Notes under the pieces: generated by a model
The model's input: the letters and a program-made list of their open reading frames with translations, nothing else
Told to the model about the DNA's origin: nothing
Database searches by the model: none
NCBI RefSeq assembly: GCF_932526225.1
Contig: NC_064036.1
Coordinates: 13,757,181 to 13,821,180 of the forward strand
DNA length: 64,000 nucleotides
Source of the DNA: Nematostella vectensis
Lineage: Eukaryota > Cnidaria > Anthozoa > Actiniaria > Edwardsiidae
Reading direction: 5' to 3'
Shown: piece after piece, positions 24,801 to 54,346 of the stretch
How the letters are laid out: every line of letters begins with the position of its first letter
Numbering within the stretch: the stretch's first letter is position 1
Position numbers and translations under genes: made by a program

Positions 24801-27800
24801 CTGAAAGTGTGATGATTCGAATCCAACACATGGAAGGAAAGATTGTTACAGGACCTGATTTTGTCTTGATCATATTCCAATTTGACCTGAAAAATTGGAA
24901 TAGGGTTTGGAATATCAGATGCTCAAGACTTTTATCACCCCCCTATACTACTGTATAGTGAAGCATATATTTATATTTTTACTTTACCTCTAGGTACATG
25001 ACTTCTTTTTGTAATTTTTTCTGGAAATCCACAAACTCCTCAACTGTCAATTTCTTGTCTTCACTCTCACCAAAGAAGTAGATTTTGAGTCCAGTGTTGA
25101 CATGAACAGAGAGCACACTTCCTGTAGTAGTGTGATCACGATGTCTGCTCCCTGTTGCAGTCAAGGAAAATAATATATTCTGAACCTGCAATGAAGCATA
25201 TCACTGGTTACTGCGACCAAAAATTTAAAGTTAAATAGAGCATCCTTTGCATATTGAACTTCCACAACATCAAAACTTCAATGTCATATTGTATAACATG
25301 TATCAAAGTGGGTAACTGCAGACACAGAAAGTTGGCTATGCTATGTGTCTTTGGGTAATTGAGGGCTGAATTATATTTTTAAATAAATCTGTTTAACCAA
25401 TCTAAAAGATAGAGTGTAGCAAGTTTCTAAAATGTCAGTTGAATGAGTGTGGGAACACTTAAATATGATTGGCTGGATTTATTAATATGAGGTTCTTTCA
25501 GGTGGAATTTGATTGGTCAAAATTCAGAAAATTGCCTGCCTCTATGTGCTCACGGTAATAATAGTCAAGAGCAACCAACAGGTTTTTTAATTGTAAGCAA
25601 ATCGAGGGGGCTGTACCTTTTCAAATTCTTTAGAGTCAACTTCTCCATCACCATTCAGATCAAACATTTGAAATGCTATCTCAAACATACGGGGCGGCAC
25701 TTAACAAATAAGAAAACACATTTGTTAGATTTCTTTGTTGTAGAGAATGCAATTTGAGTTAAAATTTGAATGACTCACACGATAATACTGTGAGAAGAAA
25801 TATGTAGTCCGAGAAAGAAATAAGACCATGATCTCCCATCTTCATAAACACGCTATTCTCTCCTATCTCTTGGGATTCATAGCCACTATATTTATGCTTC
25901 TGAAAAGAACAACAACACTTATTTAGTTAAGCAAAATAATAATACAATGATAACTAAATGATTACTAAAACATTTAAAAACTAGTTTCTCACTTCTGGAT
26001 TGAACTTCTCGTGTTCATCAAGTCCAAGGCCTAAAAAGAAAAAATTGACCTTGATGAGGTTAACAATCAACACATTGATGAGGTAAACAATCAACACATT
26101 GATGAGGTAAACAATCAACACATTGAAAATGTAAACAATCAACACATTGAAAGTGTAAGCAATTAACACATTGACAAGGTAAACAATCAACACACTATCA
26201 AGGTAAACAGTTTTACACTTTGACAAAGTAAACAATCAAGACCTTATCAATAAGGTAAATAATCAACCAATAAACAAGGAAAACACTAAGACATTGACAA
26301 GGTAAACAATAAACACATAATAGACAAATGTAAGTAAACAACCCATAAACAAGGTAAAAAACTAAGACATTGACAAGGTAAACAATAAACACATAATAAA
26401 CAAAGGTAAATAATCAACCCATAAACAAGGTAAACACTAAGACATAGACAAGGTTAGCAATAAACACATATTAATTAACAAGGTAAACAAAACATTGAAA
26501 TGAATCTATACCATCTGGTTGCTTCTTTCCAGGAGTCAAAGATCTGACGAAATCCTCAGGTGTCATAAACACTTCATTTTCCTCAGCGCCAGAATGCACA
26601 ATCTTGAGAGAGGCAAAGTATCTGAAAACCTTGTCTGGTGTACTGTACTGGCGAATTCTATTTTCATACTCGATAATCTGAAAAGAATAGTAGTAATTCT
26701 TCAAACTATTTTGACTATCACACCTTCAAGGTTCGTTTGCTCCAAATGCTGAATCGAATTGCTTTGTTATAGTAGTGCCCAGCCTTTTCAAATTGATCTA
26801 AATTACAATTTAAACGCTGCCAAGTTCATAGCAATACTTCACGGTTTTGGACTAATAAATATTATTCATAGGGCTAAATTTCACAATATTCTTATCAAAC
26901 TTGGCAGGTATTACAGAACTTATGCTCCTGACTGTCGGATATCTCAGCACTTTGAACAATATACCGTATGACACTACAAGTACATGATAGCACTACAAAG
27001 TAAGATTAATACACAATAATAAAACATAATATCATATGTATTGTAAAGATAGCTATACGCCTAATGTCGTTGGCCTCTGTGTTTTACACCCAACGTACTT
27101 AATCGATAAAGATCGATCATCGGAAATCAATAAATCAATATCAATCGATGGAAGTTCTTAATTAGTATCGATTGGTATTGGCTAATTGATAACCAATCGA
27201 AAGTCACACGAAGATCGTCATTCAATCACATCGATTGACATAGATTGATATCAATTTACATCGATAACCTGCAGAGACCACAGGGGGAGGATTTTGTTGC
27301 GCATGTGTCGACGTATTCGAGAGGCCAAATTAAATTGCGCTGGATAATAGCTCTTTAGCCCGGTCTTTAGACATACACCAATATGTATGCATAGGCTTCA
27401 CAGTTTAAAGTTCCAGTATCAGGTACAAACATTTTGTTTGGTAGTCAGGGATCTCGAAGGAATTTTTCGGGTCGGTGAAAAATGTCCCAATTTCGAGGGT
27501 GTACTGATTGTAGCGTAGCATTTTTCTTGGGCTATGGAATTTTAGAGATAACAAGTTTTTTTGCATTTTACCCGGGCATTTTATTTTTCTGACGGAGAAA
27601 AGAGGAAAATATGTGTGCACTAGTAAACCCCTGAAAGATCACGGTTCGTTAAGGGGCTTTTGACGATAAATTACACTTTTTTCTTGCCGGCGTTTAGTCT
27701 CATTTTGCAGTTTGTATGTTTTACACAGGGTGCATTTTAATAAAACCGCCTAAAGCTTTTAACACCTCTTATCAGAAGGGTCTTTCTTATCAACAGGATA

Positions 27801-29625
27801 TAGCAGTATGCATGGGCAGGCATCTCACGAATCCACAAACACTGCTCAAAACTATTTTTAACGGTCACATTTCACAAGTACATTGTACCACTTCTTACCA
27901 CTTTTGAAGTTTTGCAAAAAAAGAAACCGATAAACGGCTTTCGGCAACCTAGGTTTTCCAAATATTCACTCAAACTGGATTTTTATTTTGCTCTTGTAAT
28001 CTTGCCGCACCCAAACTTGCATAATTGTAACATTAGTGTAACGCAGCATCGCCAGTACCAATATAATGTTTTTACTTATAGCAAAACTCTTTACATAATG
28101 CAGCTTACGTAGAAAAGCTGATCAATCTTCAAGGACCTCTCCAGCCTAGCAATTTTTCGTTGACGTATCAAGCCCCCTTAGCCCTATTATTAAGGGATTT
28201 TTTCCCTGCTAGCAGAGGCCTCTTTTCTCTGTATTTCGCTGGGCTGGAGTTCGCGAGGAAAAGATACCTCTGCCATGGGTCGAACCTGTTTCTGTTGCGC
28301 ATGCGTGAGCGTTAATAAGCGACCGACGTGCCAAAACCCGTACCATCGCGCGAAAGCTGTCAATATGCTTTGCATGGGTTTAGTCGGAAATCATGAATCA
28401 AACTCCGGTTAGTTCTCCTCTTCGAAAAAAAAAAAACAACTGTTCAATTTCAATCACCTAAAACGTCACTAAAAAGATTGAGCAACAAACGCAGCAAAGA
28501 CGGGTTTTGTCTTGTTTGTGGGATTAATTTCAAGACATCTGGGCAGGCGAGTTTCTTCAATGTAAATATCGCACAGTTGGATTCGAAGAAAATGTTACAA
28601 AACTTTTTGGTAAAATTAGATCAGCTATTCCCAGAAGAATATGCAAAACCTGTAAACGGAAGATTGACTCGTTTGTCAAAAGAGAGAAAATTCTGAATGA
28701 AGATAAGGCATTGAATGGCTTCTTTTTATAATTCGTCGCGTGATATTTCTACGGAGGACGCCGTTTCGAATGCGGGCTTATTATCCGGCAGCGGATATAC
28801 GTTTCATGCATGCGCTAGTCATTGTAGGCTCAAAATAGTGGCCAGTAATTAATGAACGGAGCATGCGCTCTGGATCTCGTCCACGATCGTGGACGGCGGT
28901 TTGATCAAACGAACGTGCGACCCATGGCAGAGGTATCTTTTCCTCGCGAACTCCAGCCCAGCGAAATACAGAGAAAAGAGGCCTCTGCTAGCAGGGAAAG
29001 GGATTTTATGCTTTTCAGAGAAATGTGGGAAACTCAAGAAATTTACTAGTTGAAAACTCCGCAATTCTAAAAAAAATCCTGTTGCAACAAAAGATGTAAA
29101 TCATCGATTTCCAATATCAATCAACTGATTATTATCGATTGCTAATGATTGGTATCGATTGCGATTGATAATCGGTTTTATCGATTAAAAGTACGTCGGA
29201 TTTACATTATGCAAATGACTCACTCTTCGATCGCGAAAGCTCTTTCGTTTTTTCTTTTTCCCATCATCCACGGAATCCTCTGATTCAGTTGCATCATGCA
29301 CTTCGCTCATCTGATCTGCGTTGTTCTTATCGATAGTTTCTCTAGCTTCAACACTAGGCCCCGTCAGCTTTCTGTACAAAACGTACGAAGATCCAAAAAA
29401 TCCAACAGCGGATCCGATCATGATGGACACTAGCCTTGTCTGCCTTTGCCTACTATCGCTCTGTTCGCGTGATTTCTCCTCTTCTTCCGTTTTTCCATGA
29501 GTACTGGTGGTAGCACAGTTTCTATGATATGCAGTGATAATGACCCGACTTCGAGGAAGAATGCTTTTTGGTGGACACTTCGCAAGAAATGCCGCTCCTC
29601 TGATACATCTGCTTGCAGCGTGCAT
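21827..29625 (-). CDS. MICU1: MICU1: EF-hand gatekeeper of the mitochondrial calcium uniporter (10 exons)
   Basis: Exons (- strand): 29224-29625, 26512-26677, 25993-26030, 25779-25899, 25617-25699, 24988-25185, 24283-24423, 24050-24158, 22612-22701, 21827-22038. All use GT-AG and keep phase, giving 519 aa. Known role: intermembrane-space Ca2+ sensor that gates the MCU channel. Exon 1 encodes a basic presequence, a hydrophobic segment (about residues 65-84) and the polybasic KKKKRK before FRDRR (residues 123-134), a MICU1 hallmark. It joins [18 protein letters not shown]-hand loops: D256-E267 ([12 protein letters not shown]) and D447-E458 ([12 protein letters not shown]). The C-terminus departs from vertebrate MICU1: a GAAAAC|GTAAGG donor (exon would end at 21968) hints that the last exon may splice on instead of reading through to 21827. 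Head to head with TXNRD2. Identity is confident; the last exon is less certain. Confidence 0.93.
22097..22124. repeat. Poly-G run in the last MICU1 intron
   Basis: More than 20 nearly uninterrupted G on the plus strand, about 60 bp upstream (in gene sense) of the MICU1 exon 10 acceptor. It reads as a C-rich tract in the transcript, near the polypyrimidine region. Confidence 0.9.
22230..22590. repeat. Degenerate tandem repeat in MICU1 intron 9
   Basis: About six units of roughly 58-62 bp carrying AAGATGATGGCTCAC, TTGCTTGCAGGGAA and GTTTTGAGCTATATGTT. The array ends close to the donor of exon 9. Confidence 0.8.
22690..23065. repeat. Duplicated acceptor and start of MICU1 exon 9
   Basis: The exon 9 boundary (ACGCTTGAAAGTTTCTGGCAG followed by AGAGTAGTGTCAGAAC in plus orientation) recurs at about 22946-23009 as CACTTGAATGTTTCTAGCAG and AGAGTAGTGTCAGAAC. 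Partial copies lie at about 22749-22770 and 23023-23055. The copies contain about 18 bases of exon plus the intron-side acceptor. A MITE split one copy. Confidence 0.8.
22771..22923. mobile_element. MITE copy B with CAGGGGCGTAGCCAGG ends
   Basis: Terminal inverted repeats CAGGGGCGTAGCCAGG and CCTGGCTACGCCCCTG flank a 153-bp non-coding element. AGTAG is duplicated at 22766-22770 and 22924-22928. Same family as copy A, inserted into a duplicated exon 9 boundary in MICU1 intron 8. Confidence 0.87.
26040..26480. repeat. Minisatellite in MICU1 intron 2, unit about 24-45 bp
   Basis: GGTAAACAATCAACACATTG with GATGAG or GACAAG is repeated about 14 times and becomes longer and more diverged to the right. 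It fills nearly the whole intron between exon 2 (26512) and exon 3 (26030). Confidence 0.9.
28202..28998. mobile_element. Mutator-like (MULE) non-autonomous element with 9-bp target duplication
   Basis: Long terminal inverted repeats of about 85 bp begin TTCCCTGCTAGCAGAGGCC and end in the complement. They share inner blocks GAGAAAAGAGGCC, TTCGCGAGGAAAAG and CTCTGCCATGGGTCG. A perfect AGGGATTTT lies on both sides (28193-28201 and 28999-29007). Long inverted repeats with a 9-bp duplication are typical of Mutator-superfamily elements. It is 797 bp long with no transposase. Confidence 0.88.
28440..28730 (+). pseudogene. Zinc-finger-like fragment carried in the MULE-like element, frameshifted
   Basis: The frame at 28478-28696 reads through [14 protein letters not shown], a C-x2-C knuckle. 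Downstream, a different frame from about 28639 reads [12 protein letters not shown], a second C-x2-C. A paired CxxC...CxxC spacing like this is common in animal and transposon-associated zinc domains. The two halves lie in different frames, so the fragment is broken. It may be a captured host gene piece or a remnant of an element protein; I cannot name the family. Confidence 0.45.
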
Positions 29626-29954
29626 CTCAAAAGATGGACTAATGCAGCACTTTGCACGGTATTTCAAGATTCTTCAATCAACTTTCGGCAATGCGCAGAA
29701 GATAAAGGAATTGTGTTATTTGAAAAGGGTCTGCAATGTTTTCATGTGAAGCCACAAGATGGCGACTCGCGAGTAGCCGCTGATGGTTAGACAAAAGGCT
29801 CATTTTTTTAGAAAACACAGGAGCCCCATCTTGATGGTTGTTCTAATGAGCCCGCGGTAAGTATTGCAAAAGACCGCAAACAAAGATGGCGGACGATGCT
29901 TAGGAAAAGTGCTAAAACAGTGTTTGCTGTCATTAGTACAAGTTACCCATTGCT
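29626..29954. promoter_or_regulatory. Shared divergent promoter of MICU1 and TXNRD2
   Basis: Only 329 bp separate the two start codons. The motif AAGATGGCG, the core of YY1-type sites common in mammalian housekeeping and mitochondrial gene promoters, occurs at 29756-29764 and 29883-29891. No TATA box is evident for either gene. The second copy contains an ATG opening a very short upstream frame (M-A-D-D-A-stop), which could affect TXNRD2 translation if transcribed. Shared regulation is an inference from spacing. Confidence 0.7.
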
Positions 29955-47958
<18,004 letters not shown>

Positions 47959-47961
47959 GGC

Positions 47962-48082
47962 GGTCCCTCATTGCGCATGATCTTCAACCTCACTCGTAAC
48001 CAGATCCCTTATCAGGCCCGTCGTCCGGTGTTGGACCTGGTAGCGGTTCGTTTACGGTTGGTTGAGGCTGTTGTGAGGGACC
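47962..48082 (+). promoter_or_regulatory. Candidate SECIS-containing stem in the TXNRD2 3' UTR
   Basis: GGTCCCTCA at 47962-47970 pairs perfectly with TGAGGGACC at 48074-48082, enclosing about 100 nt. That is about the size of a SECIS element and lies just after the stop codon. ATGA follows the left arm at 47977-47980, and CAACC/GGTTG can pair inside. I could not place the full non-Watson-Crick quartet with apical AA confidently, so the exact SECIS core remains open. Confidence 0.4.
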
Positions 48083-51000
48083 TTTCGCAGTAAACAGATT
48101 TTTGTGTCGCGGAATAGTGCTTAAGAGCATTCCCGGTTTGTCAAACCTCGCGGTTTTTTTTTTATATTTTTGGTTTCAATGTGCAGAGTATTGCAATTCG
48201 GTTTTTCTTTGGCTTCTGGTATAGTGTTCGCGACCAGGGTATTGGGATTCGTGTTTTTTATTCGACTTCTGCTATAGAGTATTCGCGTGGCTTGACCTCT
48301 AAGATACAGTGTTCGCGTGGCTTGACAAATTGGGTTAGCTTATAACACGCTACTTGCGTATGACGCGAGGCTACTAAGCTGGTAATCAGTGTAGTCCCGC
48401 CGATGATATGATGACGATGCAAGTCTATTACTGTTTTATTTGTATATTTATTTTTGCATTTACTATTTTGAATTGTCAATTTTGTAGCGATCGGAGCAGG
48501 GAAATCTCATTTTCTACAACACTTGCGCGGAATCTCGCTTTCTGATTGGTTGTTAGCTATAGTAAATCAGAGGACATTCCACGGAATTCGTCATTCACAC
48601 AATCCTTGCAGGTTCACTTGAAGCGAAAGAGACGAAAAACTTAATTCAAATTCGAGAAATTTGGTTCTCAATCTTTTCTAGTAAATGTATTTTCTATCCT
48701 TACAAAAGGACACTAAATGTAATGGAGACTGCAAGGTTTTAAAGCTAAAGTTTTCAATTGTCGTTGATCTGCGCGCGCTGCAAACACCGGTTGCATGCGC
48801 TCGCGCACGCACTAGAAAACACACCATTTCAAACGAGCGCGTGCTCTTTTGATTTTGCAAAATGCTGTTTTCGTTGTTTGTGTTGTAGAAATCAAATTTC
48901 CCATAGTTTTCCGTGGTATGTACTCTTATACACCACGAAATTCGTCACCTCATGATCAAAATTTACTACTACGTCTACTACTAAAATTTACTAAGCGCCT
49001 CGTGACTCAACATTTTGATCATAAGGTGACGAATATCGTGGTGTATATGAGTACACACCACGGAAATTTGTTAAATTGACATTATGTTATCACACTCGAG
49101 AAAGAAAAGATTCTAGAAAACATGATCCACGATTATTCTTGTTGCCATGTTAACTATGCCTAGCCGCGTTGACAGGGGGAAGTGTCACGTGGTTTGTTCC
49201 CGTAGCGATAAGTGAGAAACTCGGGGAATTTTTTTTCCCTATCCACCGATTTTCCTATAATTGATGGCTTGATTTGTCAAGTCTCTATGCATTAGCCAGC
49301 AAAGTAGTGATTTATCAATTACCTACCTTTTCTTCGATATCACTTATGTAATTTCGAAACATTTAAACAATCTTACAGAGAACAAAATTTATACTTATTA
49401 AACTCTAAGATTTAAATTCATCTGAGCTAGGGACGAAGCTAAATCGCTTTTTTGTGTTTCCTCTGCTTCAGTTCAGCCTTACAATATCCTTCGGCTCCTT
49501 GCAGTTGCGAAGAGACGTGATTTTGCCAGCAAAAACTTTACTTTGGGGGACTAAAGTATATGACACAATTGGAGTGATGAATAGTGCTTAGGCAAAGTAG
49601 ACATGTTTATGAAGAGGGAAATGAGGTTGATATAGGTTGGTCCGTCCGCACGAAGCGTGCGCGGTTAACGTCATTTACACCTATAAAAATAAAGTGAAGA
49701 GAAAAGCCAATAATGCTTATTTCAATAACAAATAAATTGTTTTAGTTCCAGAAATTAGCTATAAAATGAATTGTAACCACTTTCAGTGTTATTTTTAACG
49801 AGTATAAAAACTAGAAAGAAATTTCTTTTCCGTTTAGTTTTTTGTCTTGTTTAGGCATTTGTTTATATTGTAATTTGTATAGCAATAGAATAAGATTTTA
49901 AGATTTTGCAACAAAAGTATACTTTACGCTCATTTTTCATTTCAATTTATTCTGCCGCGAAAACTCGTAAAAGTTTTTTTCAAAGATCAAGTATTAATTG
50001 AAGATTATTACCTGTGAAGCTTATTCAAGCCTTTAAATAATCAATATGGGCTCGTGAAGACAGGCGCGCCAAGCTGCCGGCCTACATAAACTCGTCCGAA
50101 AGGTGAATGTAAGCTGTATGCGTGTAAAGCAATGTTCCTTATGGCGAAATTCGGCACTTTTTTATTACATAGTGTACGACTTTCCTTTGTTTTGCTTAGT
50201 AAATGTTTAAATCAATTCTATTTACTTAAATCAAATAAACCTCTCAAGACTTTAAAACAATAATATCCTCTAGATAGCATCGCCTTTTTCTAGTTTTTAT
50301 TTGATTTCTTCAAGTTCTGTAGAGTAACGGCGGGGTTGCAGTTCGTACCCGAATCTTTTAGTGTAGTTTTTATTAAAGAGAACTGCAAATCAATAGCCCA
50401 AGCTGGATTCGTTTTCCCGGTATTTAAATATTTGTACTGTGTTTGTCTGGCGATATTAACTTTCCATTGTCGCCCATCTGGTATGTGATCTAATGCGCGC
50501 TACGCTAGATGACTTTATCAGCTATTTTAATAAAATCCCTCAGTTTATGATATGTCCACTTAATTACCAAACCTTCCTTTTCCTTTTTCTTTCATTATCG
50601 TGAAACCTTGTTTATTAGTTTATTAAATCGGGTAGATGTATTATATGAAGTCTGTATGAGCATCGAATAGTCACTAAAATATAGTCTCTAATACAACCAT
50701 CACAGATGGGAACCAAATAGCAATAATGCAAAGAATATTTAAACCATTTTGGTACACTAAAACTATTACTAGATTAGAGAAAATGCATCCATTATTAGAC
50801 GTGATTAGAATAATATTTCTATTTTTATTTCCCTGGGTTTTCTTCGATCAATCTAGAAACAAGTTTTTTTTAATGAGCAAAAGCGCCACTTTTAATTCAG
50901 TTTTACTACACACTAAGTCGGCAGTACGGTTGTATGTGCAAGAGAAGGCTATGAAAAACTCACCAGTTAACATGGTTATTAATTTGTATACGATATTAAG

Positions 51001-53182
51001 GCCTTGTGTATGAGATACTAAGACGAATGTTAGTCGTAAACTGTATAAGAGGAACTAAGTGTTTTACGAGGGCGTACATGATTAGCCGTTATAACATCTG
51101 AGCCGTATTGTGGTGAAATAGTTAAAAGATTCACAAATCGGACTCCCGATTTGCCCTTTTCAGGATTGCTTTCGACTATTGTCTCGTTTCTTTAGAATGA
51201 TAGGTGGAGGCGTTGATTTTTCTCGAAGGCAGCTTTACTATAATTGGTAAGCCATTGTACGAACCATGGCTTTGATGTTCACGCCACGGGGAGCAAAAAC
51301 TCATCGATATGCTGCATCTGCCTTGGAACATTTAGAAAACCACTCGCAAAATCTACCACGGTCGGTTTAAAATACTTTAGAAAACAACTCGTTAAATGAC
51401 ATTAGAAACCCTCTCGCAAAATCTGCTACAAGAAAACACAAAGAATTCTTGAACAAGACTTGTAAAACCTAATATTAGTAGGCTTAAATACTCTCTCTTT
51501 ATTCTAAATTTTATGTTTCTACATATTAATAGTACACTTCGTTAGATAAAGATCAGTCGCAAAAGTTGGTGTAAAAATGTGTAAAGTAGCCAAAGTGAAA
51601 GGCGACCAGAATATGATAACAATTAAGGGTTTGGGAAGGATCTGAAATGGCAATGGAATCACTGTTGTCACTCCCCGGGTTTCAGCGCTACACTATGCTG
51701 ACAAAATCTAGTCGTCCCCTGTGATCTTACTGGTCAAGCTGTCCCCGTATGCCGAGGCGATGGCAGGCAAGAGACCGTAAAACCGCATTCAACACCTTTT
51801 GTATGTATCAAAGGGACGCAAAAATCGATTAAACTAAAGAGAAAAACAAAAAAGTGAAAACGTTAATCAAAAATAGGGATAAGCGGCAAAGTGAATTTCT
51901 CCTATGTTGTGAGCTTTTTAGCTCTAATTATTCTCATTAAATGCCAAATTGGAGGTCGATATGTCTTTGGGACGCCGTTTACGCGTGCCGCATATGGCAA
52001 ACTGCAAAATTAACTGCACGGTGATGACAAAAAACTATTAACCAACTCATCGGGGCTGCGATAATTTCAAGAAGGTGGGCAATTTTCGCAAGACAATTTC
52101 TTGAATTGCGTTTATGAAAAACCCGGTTAAAATTAGATTTTCTGTCGTGCGCAAGGAAGTGCCCATCTGTACTAATGGATTGACAATGCGTGAAAAACAC
52201 CTTGAAACCCTCCCACTAGCAAACCGAGAGAAAATAGATAGAAAAGAAAAGAAACCCCCTTTTGTCTTTTTATGCTTTTTGGTGATTTCAGCTCATTCAA
52301 AAAAATCGTTAAAACTTTACCGAATACTGGGACGGGATGTAGGCGAGAACCTCCTTACAATGAAAACTAGTATGATTGTCTGGCTAGGACCATAATTATA
52401 ATTTTACCATTTTGTTTTGAATTGTTTTAGATATACGCTTTAACAAATGTTTGATTGCTCTTTTTGTTGTCTTTTTGTTTTCGAGGTAGCTATCAGTGCT
52501 CGCGCTTGACTGGCTTTTTTCCTTCTTTCCAGTAGAGACCTGAAAGGCAGAGTATCATTTCAAGAGCTGTGATAATTTTTATTGTGGAGCGTGGTACGCC
52601 TAAATTGACTTCTTTTGGCCTCGCTCTCTGGATGGTTGTAAACAGCAATCATTTCACTATAACACAACGGCGTCAATACATCATTGTTTATGCTTTTCAA
52701 TAACAGCTGAATGCTACTTTGGAAGCCTAGAGAATGGACCGATATTCCGGGACAAGCTTTCCGTCCGAGGCTCGATTGTGCCGATTAATATACCCGCTTT
52801 CCCAGGTGCCTATCAACATAACGGCCTATGAGCAGTGAGCACCGTACCCTAATTCTAAAGATAGCTAATGAAATACCCACTTAGCTTCAATTAAAAGTCA
52901 TGTGTTAATGATGTATGAACGGTCCATCCCTTTCTCGGGTTTTTTTTCGCGCTTAGGTGTGATTTGTGACATCTATTTCACCGGCTGTGCGATGAATGCA
53001 GAGCACGTACAGACGTCCCTACACGCTCATCGCTCACAACTCAGCCCAGTTTGCAGGGAGTTCAATAACAAAGCTAAAATTATACAGTCATGGTTAAGAC
53101 TATGACCAAACAGCTGCTTTGTTGTGTGTGAAAGTCATTAGAAGATAAAATACAATGTAATTAGGCATTTATTATCATAACA
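48083..53182. other. Gene-poor interval between TXNRD2 and Dlx
   Basis: No recognised coding region. The longest frames, at 50726-51013 (95 aa) and 52114-52395 (93 aa), have no recognisable domain. Near 48190-48330 the words GTATAGTGTTCGCG and CGCGTGGCTTGAC recur. A fold-back element lies at 48892-49074. As the upstream region of a homeobox gene it may hold enhancers that I cannot identify by eye. Confidence 0.5.
48892..49074. mobile_element. Small fold-back (MITE-like) element
   Basis: The left arm has GTACTCTTATACACCACGA, TTCGTCACCTCATGATCAAA. The right arm is its near-complement, with TTTGATCATAAGGTGACGAA and TCGTGGTGTATATGAGTAC. The arms are about 60-70 bp with a 45-bp loop. No clear target duplication was found. 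Confidence 0.75.
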
Positions 53183-53228
53183 GCCAATTATATTAGCATA
53201 TATGCCAATATGCTCATGCATATTTATA
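53183..53228 (+). promoter_or_regulatory. Candidate Dlx core promoter
   Basis: CCAAT at 53183-53187 and TATTTATA at 53221-53228 lie 35-80 bp upstream of the chosen ATG in an AT-rich stretch. If TATTTATA acts as the TATA box, transcription would start near 53250, giving a very short leader for an ATG at 53263. That spacing slightly favours the ATG at 53320. Confidence 0.4.
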
Positions 53229-53262
53229 CGTCCACGCGTGGCGTGTTGATAAGGCCCTTGAT

Positions 53263-54346
53263 GTGCGCTCAGAGATCAGAACACTCTGCCGAGCAAACCA
53301 TCTACCAGTACCCTATTACATGAAACCAGACCTGGCATACTCGCCACTCATGGACTTGCCATCACCTCCCGCAGTCTCTCACGGCTACAGCACGTATAAT
53401 TCTGTGCCAGCAAGTTATAATCCGTACTCGGTGCGGTACTACCACGGCCCGGCTGCACCGGAGTACGGCCTGGCTTGCAACTCAAGGAACAGTTTCCCAA
53501 TGCCCATGCTGAATCACCATCCACTGTCGCACCACCCGTACCTGCAGTCACCAATCCAGCCGTACCCGGGATCCGCTCACGAGCTTTTGCACGAAGGTGA
53601 GCCATTACCCATAATACGAGTTACACTTAATAGCACTATATCCGGCCTAGTTTAGCGGCAAGTTAATCGATAATTGAATATCGCAAGATAAACCTTTGTT
53701 GAGTGGTAATAGTAATGGGGCGAAAACTCTCGCAAATCCTTGTTATTACGAAATCTCTTAATCGACTGAAAAGTTTTAAGCAGTTAAACGGGCACAATTT
53801 CCTGTTTTTGTTACACTTGACACTACGAGTAGTTTCCGTTATATTGTCCTTTTATCAAAATGTTTATGGTTGTTTTGATTCTCGTTTGCAGATAAAAGCT
53901 CATGCGACGAGCCCAGATTAAACGGTAAAGGCAAGAAAATTCGCAAGCCGCGCACGATCTACTCGAGTTTTCAGCTGCGAGAACTGAACAAGCGCTTTAT
54001 CAAGACACAGTATTTGGCGCTACCCGAACGCGCTGATCTTGCCGCCTACTTAGGGCTGACACAGACCCAGGTGAAAATCTGGTTTCAGAACAGAAGATCA
54101 AAGTTTAAGAAGACTCTCAAGGTATCGGAGGATAACCCCGTCAAAGAGGAAAACAGTGGCTCCTCGACGCCTCCAACAATTAGCTGGCAAGCTCATGCGC
54201 CAAGCAGCACAGAAAGTAATGCGACCGCGGAGAACTCTAAGCCCGTCATATCACAAAGTGGCCAAGTCGAGCCTTGGTGCTTGTCACCGCCTGTATTCAA
54301 ACCTTACTCCGTAGACACTCAGCCACACAGCGCCATACTACGCTAA
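53263..54346 (+). CDS. DLX: Distal-less/Dlx homeobox transcription factor (2 exons)
   Basis: Exons 53263-53596 and 53892-54346, joined in phase (G|AT) through CACGAAG|GTGAGC and TTTGCAG. The protein is 262 aa if the first ATG is used; the alternative ATG at 53320 removes 19 residues. The N-terminal region is rich in Pro, Tyr, Ser and His. Exon 2 holds the homeodomain, with [40 protein letters not shown] and [13 protein letters not shown], diagnostic of the Dlx family (Q50, N51). It is a nuclear DNA-binding regulator, in animals generally linked to neural and appendage patterning; the role here is not shown. The homeodomain lies wholly in one exon, whereas vertebrate Dlx genes split it. It is convergent with another homeobox gene 8 kb away. 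Confidence 0.95.

Larger units (their letters stand above)
27090..29199. mobile_element. Candidate 2.1-kb inverted-repeat transposon in MICU1 intron 1
   Basis: The left end, CCAACGTACTTAATCGATAAA, matches the complement of the right end at about 29176-29199 (CCGACGTACTTTTAATCGAT). Both ends are followed by clusters of ATCGAT/ATTGAT motifs. The flanks TTTTACAC and ATTTACAT could be a worn 8-bp target duplication, as in hAT elements. No transposase frame is visible. A MULE-like element is nested inside. The right end is 24 bp from the exon 1 boundary. Confidence 0.55.

Noticed and set aside
24800..24835. T-arm-like GATTCGAATCC
   Set aside because: No matching acceptor, D or anticodon stems. 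It lies inside a MICU1 intron.
50726..51013. 95-codon open frame upstream of Dlx
   Set aside because: AT-rich with no motif. It is likely a chance frame.
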